From Pestalotiopsis fici W106-1 (Eukaryota; Ascomycota; Sordariomycetes; Amphisphaeriales; Sporocadaceae): a DNA stretch of 64,000 bases. Positions within the stretch are counted from its first letter, which is position 1. Every line of letters starts with the position of its first letter. Both the position numbers and the translations under genes were made by a program. The stretch covers positions 1,666,834-1,730,833 of the forward strand of contig NW_006917101.1 in NCBI RefSeq assembly GCF_000516985.1, given 5' to 3'. The notes below the pieces were generated by a model, which was not told the origin of the DNA, searched no databases, and saw only the letters and a list, made by a program, of their open reading frames with translations. Shown piece by piece: positions 11,839 to 22,402 of this stretch.

Positions 11839-13500
11839 TCACCAGTATGGCCACTCCCACGTCCAGTACGAGTCTCTGTCAAACGTCGAAGAGGCATTCA
11901 GACAGGACGGACTGAAATGATCCTCGGTATTCCCAAATGGCCACATGGCGACGTAACATATTTCATTAGATGCGCATGGCCCACATTCCTTCCATTTTGA
12001 CCAGCGGAGCGTATCCATCAACCCTTGGACCAGGGATACCGCCTCAGTTAGAGACTCAACATCTGGTTCGGAGTTCTGGACTACTTCATATGCTCGAAAT
12101 AGGGTATCGCAGATAAGTCGAGTCGTCGCCAGAATTCCAGCATAAATCAGCTCCTCCTCAGGTGTCGTCGTTACAGTACCCAACAGGTAATGTTTCGCAC
12201 AACTCTGTTCCGCCTTTCTCAAGTCAACTTTATCTTGCTCGTGATCAATGTACATCATCAACAGATGATCCAAAAACCTCTTCATCGCCTCGACAGTCTC
12301 ACACTTGGACCCTAGCTGGAGTACGTCTGCATAGCGTGTAACAACCATATCCGTCACCCCTTGCCAATCTGTGCCGCCCTGGCTTGAAGTTTCACCCCTC
12401 GCCGCGGGCGTTTTCCTCTCGAGATGTGCCTTGATCACCGCCAGCTCCGCATCAGTCGCGCTTAGCAATCTCGGGAGCTCGGGTCGCGTAGCATTCGGGT
12501 TGGTCAGGTTGAGTGGGTAGAAATAGGCTGACACCATGGACGAGTAGTCAAGAACCACGCGCCCGGCGGCGAAGCCGTGGTATCTCTGAGACGCGGCACG
12601 CATCCACTCAAACTTGTCGTACATGAGGTCGGACATTGAAAACATTTGACGCGGGCGCCGCGTAACCGAGAGCCGCTGAAGTGCACCGTCGCGAAAGTTG
12701 CAATATACGACTTCGAAGCCAGGTTCCATACGAATGAAGCCGTCAATATGCCAAGCTTCTCCCCACTCACAAAGTTCAGCCGCGCGAACAAAGTCTTCCA
12801 AGAAACTGCGAGTTCTGTTTCCGGCGACTACAAAGTCTTCGATATCATTTGATCCCATACCGGATTTCGCTGCGGCCATGCCGTCGATGTATAACAGATT
12901 CAGCGGACGCAAGGCTTGGAACACATGGAGATAACCGGATGTAAATTCGCAATCGTCGGGGTTCCATTTGTCGAAGCATCGACCCCGATCCCGGGACACG
13001 GTAATGGACCCATCTAGTGAGGATTCTGTTGTCCTGAAGTCATCTAATTGATGGTGAACCTTTGGTTGACGAGATTCCAATGGCTTCTGGCTAGCATTGT
13101 CAGACATGAATATGTCGCTAGCATTATCCCGTCGTCTCAGTCTTCCACGAGCAAAATTCTCCGCGTGTTCAATCTCAAAAGCCAACCATTCTAGACGCTC
13201 AGGTACGTCTGTGCTATAGCTGCCGTGATATAAGATAGTGCCCGTCGGCATGGTCGCCTGGAAAAGGCTCATTCCATTGTGGTGTATCGATGATCCAAAT
13301 TGTCGCATGGCATCGTGCAGCGCATTGAAGATCTGGGGTCCATGCTTGATTGCCGCCTCGGTGCTGGGGAGAAACGACCCCTGCTTCCCATGTGCGATAG
13401 GCAAAGATGGAGATGCGGAGATCCCCTCAAACAATAGAAATACCAAGTAAATCGACACTCTTGAAAGCATCGTAATTGTACATATTTTTTTCGTCATCAT
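11839..13500 (-). CDS. Secreted fungal protein of unknown function, 553 residues
   Basis: A single-exon frame of 553 residues with a hydrophobic leader (LSRVSIYLVFLLFEGISA; the ATG ten codons after the first may be the true start), so probably secreted. It resembles an uncharacterised family I recall from many Pezizomycotina. Its conserved blocks include GTILYHGSYS (about 88-97), EWLAFEIEHAENFARGR (about 104-120), LRPLNLLYIDGMAAAKSGMG (about 200-219) and WHIDGFIRMEPGFEVVYC (about 252-269). Several N-glycosylation sites and a cysteine pair near the C-terminus (CGPCASNEIC) fit an extracellular protein. The LYHG block followed by an E/H/F-rich helix is vaguely like ADP-ribosyltransferase folds, but I could not identify a catalytic triad, so no activity is assigned. 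The last 25 residues are partly duplicated downstream. Confidence 0.8.
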   Translation of the reverse strand: MMTKKICTITMLSRVSIYLVFLLFEGISASPSLPIAHGKQGSFLPSTEAAIKHGPQIFNALHDAMRQFGSSIHHNGMSLFQATMPTGTILYHGSYSTDVPERLEWLAFEIEHAENFARGRLRRRDNASDIFMSDNASQKPLESRQPKVHHQLDDFRTTESSLDGSITVSRDRGRCFDKWNPDDCEFTSGYLHVFQALRPLNLLYIDGMAAAKSGMGSNDIEDFVVAGNRTRSFLEDFVRAAELCEWGEAWHIDGFIRMEPGFEVVYCNFRDGALQRLSVTRRPRQMFSMSDLMYDKFEWMRAASQRYHGFAAGRVVLDYSSMVSAYFYPLNLTNPNATRPELPRLLSATDAELAVIKAHLERKTPAARGETSSQGGTDWQGVTDMVVTRYADVLQLGSKCETVEAMKRFLDHLLMMYIDHEQDKVDLRKAEQSCAKHYLLGTVTTTPEEELIYAGILATTRLICDTLFRAYEVVQNSEPDVESLTEAVSLVQGLMDTLRWSKWKECGPCASNEICYVAMWPFGNTEDHFSPSCLNASSTFDRDSYWTWEWPYW

Positions 13501-13956
13501 GAGAGTCGCTTCTCAAGGACTGCCTCGCTTCAAAAACAACGCGCATGTTCCAAGAGGTTGCTGCCTACCGGGGTGATGATCCTCCGTTATCGCCGCTCTG
13601 CTTACAGTGGCTCAAAGACCTTGCCGCATTGGGCTCTCGTCCGATGAGGCAGCTTGGAGGCACCCACAAACCTGGATTGTAGCAGCAAGACCAGCTATTC
13701 CACGCCGTGATAACCAAAGTTGCAGTCACGTCGTCACGCTGCTTTGGACGCCAAAATCATATGATACTGGCGTTGGAAGCCATTGGAGCTGAGCGGACCT
13801 TTGCGCCTTTTTTTGACATTATCAGTTCGGTGTTCGCTTTGTTGTGACTCTGAGCATGTTTTGCAGCCTATTATTTTCTGGCCGCCCTTGGCCGAAAGTC
13901 CTTGAGCTTGCATTCATGTGACAGACTGGCCCCTGGAAATCGGAGTTTTACTACTC
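13501..13956. other. Intergenic region
   Basis: Promoter of the secreted-protein gene and 3' side of the transcription factor gene, both on the minus strand. No other feature seen. Confidence 0.55.
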
Positions 13957-15885
13957 TCATACCAGCAATGAGGCGTGACCGAGCACATTGAAACAAGTTG
14001 TAATATCCCACAGGTCTGCATCCATACAAGCGCGATGCTCCCAGACTGTTTCCATGATTCTTAGAGCCTCTTTCACCGTGCCAAACACCTGCATTCCATC
14101 CATATTACTGACCATACTGCGGAAGAAGTCTTCTTGCTCCGGCAAGGCTAGGCAGCCCGTGACAGCAAACGGCCAGACCATCGTCCTTAGACAGAGGGGA
14201 CTTGGCAGGGCACGGAAGAGTTCAATCGTCTCGGCTACATTGTTTTGAATGTCCGGCAGCCCGGGCTGAAAGCCAGATACGACAACAGCATCGTAGGTGA
14301 GCGCAGCCTTGGCCCAGATCTTGGTATGAATGGCCTGTGCAACACTGGAGCGTTGCTGGCCAAAGTCTGTAATGGTTTGAAAGCCCGAGCCAAGGAAAGG
14401 TTGGTCTGGAGCTCGCGCTGACGGATCAAAGGGATCAAATGGCACGTCCATGATGACTTGATCCAATTCCGCGATCCCGGCTCGAAGCCTCGACTCTATG
14501 CACGAGCCCTTCTTTACTAATTCCACCATGGAGAGGGTCCTCGCCCGCTTCATTTCCTTCTTCCATGCCTGGAATCCCGCGATCTGACTGATAATCAACA
14601 GGACCCAATTGTGGCAGCCAAAGAAATCCCAAGCCTGGAGACTGGGATTATCTCCGACAAGGAGTTGCTGGTGATATGCTTCCAGAAGAGGTGTTCTATT
14701 TAGCGCTGTAGATGCGAGAATATCTGTCCATATGAGGTGTATAGTCTGGAATCGAAATGATGCCTGACTGGCAGACCACGGATGTTGGCCATTGCCAAAT
14801 TCAATAGCCATGCTTTGCGAGTCCATACCTGCAAGGATGGATTGCCAGGGCTGATCGCGGTCCGTGGCATGGTGTTGAATGATTTGCTCAAAGAGCGAAC
14901 ATGCAGCGTCGAGGTGCATGTTCCAATTCGCCGCGTTGCCGATCGTGGCATCGAAAGAGATCATTTGAATTATACATTCCAGACTCCGTATGCTCTCATG
15001 AAACAGGTTTGCGACGCCATGAGAGTTCAGACATTGTAGGCTTTTCTGAAGGGACTCGATAGACAGACGTTGCTGCTTTTGGAGTTCCGACCAGTTGCGC
15101 TGTTGGCAATCTTCGTGGCCGAGCATGGTCTTGTTGACCATGACGGAGAAAAAGTATGAGGCCAAGGAAAGCGCAGTGTGGAACAAGGACTTGTTCCTCA
15201 TGAGAAGTACCAAGAGCCACCCGCGTCCTCCTTGTAGCAAAGGTGGCCTGTAGAAAGGAGACATGTATGGGACCACATAGTCCAGGTAGAGCATGGAGAA
15301 GTTGAGCTCTCTTTCAGATTCATCGTCGGGGCAAGGTTTCTTTGCATGAGGCTTTATGTGCACGTCAACATGGCCGGAAATGTCTGACTCGGCCAACACT
15401 GGCTCAAACACTTGCAAACTTGGCCGAGCCATCTGGTCGTCTGGAGATGGATGAGCAGTGGGTGAGCCTTCTGTTGCACTGGTTCCAGGGGTGTACATTG
15501 AAGGGCCGCTGCTGTTGCCCATCTCATGATCCGTGTTGGAGTCAAGTGTATGGTCGGCCATACTATCCGCCAACATGGCATCATTGCTGGTTGCGGTGGA
15601 TGCTTCGCTATGGTGTCCATCGACCTCAATCTCGGAAGCCCACTTCTTCTCGCGCCGCTCGTTGGCCTTGGCCTTGACCATGGCTTTGAGATGATCAGAC
15701 ATTTTCTTTTCGCGGATGCCGCCGTCCATCCATTCTGGCTTCTTGTCGCTGTAGAGACAGGTGATCTCTAATGAGGCACAAATCGAACAATTTGGTTTTT
15801 GCTCGTCGCACTTTTTCCGGCGCAGACGACATGTCCAACAGCCTTGAGTGCTCCGAATCTTGCCCGGCGCTGGCATCATGAACAA
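13957..15885 (-). CDS. Zn2Cys6 transcription factor
   Basis: A 642-residue single-exon frame with a binuclear zinc cluster close to its N-terminus: Cys16, Cys19, Cys26, Cys33, Cys36 and Cys43 in the pattern CWTCRLRRKKC-x6-CSIC-x6-C. This is the DNA-binding module of fungal Gal4-type regulators. A basic Lys/Arg/Glu-rich stretch follows (residues 50-85). Next comes an acidic Ser/Thr-rich linker, and then a long helical regulatory half (about 190-640) of the Fungal_trans_2 kind (FSMLYLDYVVPYMSPFY, CLNSHG, WPFAVTGCLA). It probably acts in the nucleus as a pathway-specific or nutritional regulator. Its targets cannot be read from the sequence. It is next to the secreted-protein gene in the same orientation, but no biosynthetic cluster surrounds it. 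Confidence 0.92.
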   Translation of the reverse strand: MFMMPAPGKIRSTQGCWTCRLRRKKCDEQKPNCSICASLEITCLYSDKKPEWMDGGIREKKMSDHLKAMVKAKANERREKKWASEIEVDGHHSEASTATSNDAMLADSMADHTLDSNTDHEMGNSSGPSMYTPGTSATEGSPTAHPSPDDQMARPSLQVFEPVLAESDISGHVDVHIKPHAKKPCPDDESERELNFSMLYLDYVVPYMSPFYRPPLLQGGRGWLLVLLMRNKSLFHTALSLASYFFSVMVNKTMLGHEDCQQRNWSELQKQQRLSIESLQKSLQCLNSHGVANLFHESIRSLECIIQMISFDATIGNAANWNMHLDAACSLFEQIIQHHATDRDQPWQSILAGMDSQSMAIEFGNGQHPWSASQASFRFQTIHLIWTDILASTALNRTPLLEAYHQQLLVGDNPSLQAWDFFGCHNWVLLIISQIAGFQAWKKEMKRARTLSMVELVKKGSCIESRLRAGIAELDQVIMDVPFDPFDPSARAPDQPFLGSGFQTITDFGQQRSSVAQAIHTKIWAKAALTYDAVVVSGFQPGLPDIQNNVAETIELFRALPSPLCLRTMVWPFAVTGCLALPEQEDFFRSMVSNMDGMQVFGTVKEALRIMETVWEHRACMDADLWDITTCFNVLGHASLLV

Positions 15886-16524
15886 GGTGACTCAGCAATC
15901 GCACAAGGGTGCGGCTCCTGCGCTTCTGAACTCCTAGATACTTTGAATGTATCCGACCTTGCTCATCCGCGGCGCACTCGCGAAACAGCTCAGATGAAGG
16001 TGTGCTCCAAGACTGAACTAGTAGAAGCCTTTTCGGTGTATTCTGATGGTCATACCCAGATCACGACTTGGACAGTGTCGGCAATCAGCTGCAGGTTAGC
16101 AGTTGTAATAATTCAGGAGCTCATTTGTCATCAGGCATTTCTCAGATTTGCGACAGTCACGAGTCAGATTAGGTCCGACCTAACCACAGTAGGGGTCGTC
16201 GATCACTGGAACTGCGACCCTGAATCCCACACACAGGGCTGAGTTTTACTGACCTCCCCTAAGCAAAGTCCACTAAAATGCGCTAATCAGGAAAAGATAA
16301 TCTCTTCCTAACTATAATTGGGTTACCGTGCCTAAATCCGCCACTCTTTTTGGTATTCCCGTCGCCAACTTTCAGATTTGCGTCCGGCTAGAATAAAACA
16401 ATGCTGCCAGTATCCATATCCTTTACCCCTTCATCATACCGGCCAATATAACAGTACAACATGCTTTGATATAGTACAATTCGACAAAAAGAATCCTAGG
16501 TATCCACGATGTATTCCAACTCTC
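15886..16524. other. Intergenic region
   Basis: Promoter of the Zn2Cys6 gene on the left and 3' side of the copper transporter gene on the right. No gene-like signal. Confidence 0.55.
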
Positions 16525-17261
16525 TCACCCACAACAACCAGTAGGTTCTGGATGCGTTTCCGGCGCATAGCCCGGCAGCCCTCCCAATCTATCCCATTGA
16601 AAGAAATAGATGCCGATGAAAGATCCCAAAATGATACAAATAATAACATAGCCATTGTAATACATGGCCAACAGCATAATCCAATACGCCATGGCGAACT
16701 GCGCGGTGCGTACCAGGGTCCGGACGGCCTGCTGAGTGATATTCGGTCGAAACGACGACGGGGAGGAGACGTGGTGGCCGTCCTTGGCAATCAACGAGTC
16801 GCTCGTCCCGGCATGGATGGCGGCTTGCTTGGCCTGCTGGACGAGACGCTGGTCGTAGAACTTGGCGAGCCAGCCGAGCGCCTGCAGGACTATAGTCATG
16901 AGAATAACGCCAATGCACAAGGCGGCAAAGCCGCCGCCCGACCGTATTCTCCACGCCGTTAAAAGGAAGCAGGTATCTACGGTATACCAATTCCAGAGCA
17001 TCTAGCAAGTATTAGTCATCTTTAGAACAGTGCTTTAAGCCAGGGAACCGCTGCAGGAACAATAGGGCGGCGACATACTGATATCTTGCATCCATTCATC
17101 ATACCGCTCATGGTGGTGCCAGATACACCAGTCATGCTAGCCATCATGGCGCTGGCTGTAGCCGTTGCCGTTGTAGACAGAGAACCCGTCGTCGCCGTTG
17201 CCGTATTTGTCATGGCGTCCCCCATGGACATGCCCGGCATCATGGACATCATGGATTCCAT
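16525..17261 (-). CDS. Ctr-family copper transporter
   Basis: Two exons (17261-17079 and 17001-16525) encode 219 residues; the 77-nt intron starts GTATGT. The junction gives CKIS|MLWNWYTVDTCFL, the conserved start of the first Ctr membrane helix. The N-terminus is methionine-rich (MESMMSMMPGMSMG), giving extracellular Cu(I)-binding Met motifs. Later, MLLAM, twelve residues, then GSFIG reproduces the family's MxxxM-x12-GxxxG signature in helices 2 and 3. The C-terminus ends in a Cys-Cys-Gly, suited to handing copper to chaperones. Three membrane segments and a trimeric pore in the plasma or vacuolar membrane are expected from the family. A cytosolic loop of about 60 residues links helices 1 and 2. 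Confidence 0.93.
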
Positions 17262-18259
17262 CGTGACTCGTCCGATTTAGAAAATGTGACAGGAGATGTC
17301 TAGTCGCGAGAATTCGCTACATTTGACAGTGTTGGCATGGCCAGCCAAGGGGCAAACAAGATCGAAAGGGAGATATGTCAGTAGTGTAACGAGCTGTCGA
17401 AGCCTTTGTCAGGAGAATTGGTGGCACATGGCACAAAGGCACCATCTGGTCGCTTGCGCCTCCAGGGAGACATCATTGAGTGGCTATTTTTATGACAACA
17501 ATGAAAGTACTGAGGAATGTTGTTAGAATTGCTTTATTTGAGATTTACTTGAAATCTATTTTTAGTTCCAAAGATCATGTGTGCCTTTCTCGTGTCATTG
17601 GCAACGGTCATCAATATCTAAAGGCAACGAGATGATCAACAAATCTGTTGTTGTACCTTTGCTCGTTGTGCAGTCGGGGCATTGTCGAGAGAGCAGCTTT
17701 CATGGTGGGGATAAGGCGTTTAGACAAGAGACACTGCTACCGTATGTACCGCTGACTTGTAAGGTACCTGAATGGAGACCACCCAATGCTTCACAGTACA
17801 GGTATTACGGGTATACAGCACCTCCTAGAAGATCAATTGTCGCTGAATTGGTTGACAGAACTTCCATTTACGAAAGACCAATCATTCATCAGATAGATGA
17901 TCACTTGGATGGTGAAATGCAAGATGCTTCTATGGCGTGATGGAACGAGGAATATCCCGAGGCTTGTCGGCGTTCCGGAACCGATCTTGCAGCCAAGACC
18001 CCTGAAGCTTATGCCCCGACGCCCTAGCGCCCCTCCCAAGCCCAATCAGCCGTTGGAATTATTCAGCAAAGCTTAAGTCGGGGCCCCATTACGGGCGCTT
18101 CCCGAGCTCTTATCGCATGTCTGTCGTATGAGGTGCTGGATGTTTGCTGGCGAACCTCCGTCGCGTACTTTGTAATCGAGCAAGCAGGTGACGGGATCTG
18201 TTTGTTTCTTGCATATAGACTCGCCAGCCCTCCTGTTTTGACGGAACGAGACTGCCAAA
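17262..18259. other. Divergent promoter region between copper transporter and hemerythrin-like gene
   Basis: The two flanking genes are transcribed away from each other, so both promoters lie here. The frame at 17581-17940 lacks any recognisable motif. I did not find a clear copper-response element by eye. Confidence 0.55.
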
Positions 18260-19315
18260 ATGGAGCCTGCTCAAAGAGTCCAGAAGCAACCACAGCAAGG
18301 TTTCTTTGGAAACCCTCTTCGAATTGCCATTCCTATACTCATTGGATTGTTCTTTACGCGATCGCCATACATGATGTCGGCCACTGCTCCATCAGAAGGC
18401 AAGCCCTGGGCTGACACCCCAATCAAGCTGATCACGACACCGCAATATGAGACCAAGCAGGTATGTGCCAATTTGGGTCCTTTGCAAAGCCTCGACACAT
18501 AACGATGTACATGATATGACTAACATGTCCACTTACATATAGACGGACATCTTTACCACTGGGGCGAGTCACATGGCTATGCTTCATAATTCAATCTTCC
18601 GAGGATACAATTCAATCTATAACCAAGCCCCCCACGTCCAGCCGACCGACAAGAGCGACTTCATTGGCTACGCCCTGACCTGGCACAAATTTGTTGCCTC
18701 GCATCATGACGATGAAGAGGCCAACTTGTTTACCAAGGTGGAGGAAGTGCTCGGCGCCAAGGACATATGGTCCGAGACACTAAAGGAGCACGGTATGTTG
18801 CGCTGCGGCCTGATACAGAGGACATGAACAATGAGCAGCTCGACTAACAAGTGCCACTTGCAGAGGCTTTCCTCGGCGGACTCGGCGAATTCCAAAAGTA
18901 CCTGACCTCGCTTCCGTCCGTATCCGACTTTGACGGCGCCGCGCTCCAAAAGATCATGTCTGGTTTCCAGGAGCCATTCGAGCATCACTTTCACCACGAG
19001 ATCGCGACGATTGCAGCCCTCAAGGACCACCCGAATGCGCCCAAGCCCGGCACGCCCGAGGAGGCCGCAGCGTCGGCCACGTTCAAGACCTGGGGCAAGA
19101 CTACCGTGACCAAGGCCGGCACCCTCGACGTCGTTCCCTTCTTCCTTCTCAACCTTGACGGCACGGTCGAGGACGGCCTGTGGGCCAACTGGCCGCCGAT
19201 ACCAGCTCCCATCAAATGGGGTCTCACCAACATTGGAGGTTCGTGGCACAGCGGTTGGTGGAAATTCAGCTCTTGCTCGGGCGGCCAGCCGAAACAACTA
19301 TACGCCCTGCAATAA
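18260..19315 (+). CDS. Hemerythrin-like (HHE) domain protein
   Basis: Three exons (18260-18460, 18543-18792, 18864-19315) give 300 residues, with introns of 82 and 71 nt. The second exon opens the four-helix HHE bundle, with candidate metal ligands His77, His82, His115, His121/His122 and Glu125/Glu126 (motif HHDDEE), followed by KEHEAFLGGLGEF across the second junction and FEHHFHHEIATI in exon 3. This spacing fits the hemerythrin HHE cation-binding family, whose members bind a di-iron centre and handle oxygen, NO or iron. A hydrophobic stretch near residue 25 (IAIPILIGLFF) may be a membrane anchor or uncleaved signal. The C-terminal 90 residues, with a Trp-rich end (NWPPIPAPIKWG, GSWHSGWWKF), are typical of the fungal members. 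The substrate and physiological role are unknown. Confidence 0.87.
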
Positions 19316-19534
19316 GTGAGTTGGCCTTGGATGGCCGTGACAGCGACTTGGGGATGATTTTCTTCGGTTGTCTAATTTGGCTTCTTTTTTTTTTGACACA
19401 GAAAACTGCAGTTATGAAGGATATTATGAATGATGCCCACAAACCCCAAGCTATTTACATAATGCATAGGTTTAAAATACAGATGATGCAAACTCCGGTT
19501 TCCGATCAAATCAGGTTTCAATCTCTCTCATTCT

Positions 19535-20422
19535 TCAAATCTCAATGGCCTCACCCTCCTCGGAGACCTCGTTCATCCAGATGGAGGCGTAGTAGAAGAA
19601 CCAAGTCATGATACCCAGGACAAAGATCCAAGAGCCAGCGCCCGAGATGATGTGGCGTTGCCAGGACTTTTCGGCCTCGAGCTTGCTGTTGTTGTGGGGG
19701 AAGGGGACGTCGGGGATCGGGACGTTGAGGATCTTGCACAGGGGCTCCCAGCCCTGGCTGACGCTGTACCAGTGCAGCTTCTCGGGGGGCACGACCTGGC
19801 GGAGGTGCTCCTCGTGGATGGCCTTGGTGGGCTCGCGGATGCCCTCGGAGCCGTACCGCCACTTGCTGAGGGCCTGGAAGCGCGAGCCCCACTGGCCGTA
19901 GCCCTGGGCCTTGCGCAGCCACATGACGACGACGGGCAGGTACCAGTTGGACATGAGGCCGTTCATGTGCTTCATGCTCTTCCACCACGACGCCTGCTCG
20001 CGCGTCGTCGCCACCACAATGGCGTCGGGGTACGCCCGCATGATCTCGGGCACCAGCGTCGCGGCCGGACAGTCCATGGTCGCCACGTAGCCGTCAAAGA
20101 GCGATCGGATCAGGTAGTCCATGTGCTCCTCGTCCTCCTTGGTGTTTTGGCGCGGCGCCAGCTCCATGACATCGAGCCACGTCTTGATCTCGTGGAGACT
20201 GCCACCGAGGGACTGAATACCAGAGTCGTGGCAGGGGCCATCGCAGAGGATGCTAAGAGCCTCGTTCAGGGTCTTTGTACCGGTACGGCACCTGGAAATA
20301 TGAGTTAGCTTGCTTTTTGATCTTGCATTACTTCTTGTCGGTATAGAGGTAATGACTTACATGCCAGCACCAATGACCCGGAACTTGGCGCCCTTCTTGG
20401 GCTTGGAGGGAAGCTGACCCAT
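19535..20422 (-). CDS. Sulfotransferase-like P-loop protein (Sulfotransfer_4 type), membrane anchored
   Basis: Two exons (20422-20361 and 20291-19535) encode 272 residues. The 69-nt intron splits the codon in GAGM|CRTGTKTL, and its removal creates the 5'-phosphosulfate-loop-like motif GAGMCRTGTKTLNEAL at residues 18-33. Downstream blocks are YVATMDCPAATLVPEIMRAYPDAIVVATTRE (a DCP and R pattern of this family), SWWKSMKH and YSVSQGWEPLCKILNVPIPDVPFP. A C-terminal hydrophobic segment (SWIFVLGIMTWFFYYASIW, about 240-258) predicts a tail anchor. The family is common in fungi and usually annotated as NAD-dependent epimerase or sulfotransferase-like; true sulfotransferase activity has not been shown for most members. 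The acceptor is unknown. The gene converges tail-to-tail with the hemerythrin-like gene. Confidence 0.85.
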
Positions 20423-22402
20423 TGTGAAGTGATGATTTGGCTATAGCCTTCACAGAGAATCTTCGATCAAAGCTTCTTTCTCTTATTTGAATGGAACGAA
20501 CCCCACGTTTTCTTCTTCTCCCGATCCGTTGGAAGAAAATGGTGTCATCCGCTAGACAAATTGAAGCGAAGCGAAAACCCGCCCGCCGAGGACTTTATAG
20601 CGAAAAGACCCCAGAGAAAGAGAGGAATGGGAACCGCTTTCACAGGCAAGACCACACGTGTGATGCCAAGCGCCAAGAGATAAAAGAGGCACTCCCACAT
20701 GTACAATAAGAAAGCAGCAAACACATGGTATTATCGCACTGCTGATTGAGGTAGCGGCGTATAGGTAAAGTAACATTGCAGGTCGTGTAGGGGGAAAAAA
20801 CTGGGCTTGCCACACTGCAAAAGAGCTGGTTTGCAGCAGAAGCCAGTTTCTTTTCTGGAAGCTCAACCACCGACAACCGTGGCCGCTTGTGTTGCAGAGA
20901 GAGGCGTGTCCTGCCGTTCTGAGAAGCTCACAAAACTGCCTTGTTCCACGGGCCCTCTCAGGACCCTGGTTGGAGGGATGCAGGACATGGGTGAGTGGGA
21001 GATCAATCGAATCGGGTGGCGACAGGGGTCCATGGGTGTTAATCATAGGGGATTAATCCAGAGCGACTATCAATCAATCTTGACCAACTACCTCACTATG
21101 CATACACATGATTGGAGCTCAACGAGACACCGTGTCGGCTCTTTAACATTATCATATAGCCTCTCCCCCCTGTAACCCTTCCGAATTGGCTCAATAGAGA
21201 ATTACCCGTCTAGAGTCGTCTACTTCAAGGAGGCTTAACACGCCGTGTTAATCACATGCTCTATATCTCCCACACCCCCACCAACCTTCCTAAAGCATCC
21301 AGTACAACCGGGACCCGCCAAGCTGGCGAGAAATGCAGGAACGACGATCAAGCTCACAAGTAGAGTTCTTGCAGTCTTGTTGGTCTCTCCATCACTTTTT
21401 CGCGTGGCACCGACTTCCGCGACTAGGCCCAGCGACCGACTTGCCCTTCACAAGTGGAGCGATCCGATAAAGTAAAAGAGTGGGCGGCCACAACTGGTTA
21501 TCAGCCGCTACACATGCAGCGAGCAGTATAAACTTATAAGCAGGTAGGATTGGCAGGACAAAATGTCTTGGCATTTTTCAAACCCCCCTGCTTTTCATCT
21601 GTTTTCATTCATCTGATGATACAAATGCAGCCGTAACCGACAGGCCACTCTGTCTTTTTTGAACAGAAAGGATGCAGCAAAATGCGCGGCTGTTATCTGA
21701 TACGAGATCGCCATCTCCATGTTCGGAACGTTCTAGGTGGAAATCGCACCCCACTCCATAGGATAAGGGCAAAAAAGACAAGAACAAACAACACCGGAGA
21801 TCTCCCAGGCGGCACCGATCTAATTAGTCTTCCGGCGGCTCTAGGATTGCTCACACAGGAATCTTGGGCGGAGAACCATTCCATCTTTGTACCGGGGCTT
21901 TCTCGACTGATGTTTCATTGCATCACCACGGCCAACTCTCACATCTGACCGGTCGCATCGCCGGGCGCCAAGAAACTCACACGCTTTTATCCTGCACCGA
22001 ATCTGGCCATACTTGTAAAATCCTCTCTTCAACTAACAACACTTCACCGAATCCCTTCTCCTGTCTGTACTTTCCTAGTCCTTGTGACTCGTAACTCGGA
22101 TGTCAGCAAATGCACATCGTGTCGAAACGATGTGAACTTTCATCGTGTGGAATGCATACGTGAGGTTGCAATGTTTTTCCGAGGCGAGGCTGGGTAAGGA
22201 CGAGGCGTGAACTGAATTTTTGAGCGATGCATATATATGGTTTGCATTGGATCAAATATGGATAGATAGTGGATAATCTTACGCAGCTTTGTGATCTATT
22301 TTTGGCGACGTCTCGCATTGCTACCCTTAGAGACGTAATCAAGCCGAAGCGCGCGCGATGCGAGATACCGTGGCAGCGATCTCACAACATTTCGGTTGTG
22401 TA
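20423..22402. other. Gene-poor spacer at the left edge of the accessory block
   Basis: Promoter of the sulfotransferase-like gene at the left end. The remainder has only short frames without motifs; I see no gene or repeat. Confidence 0.5.
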
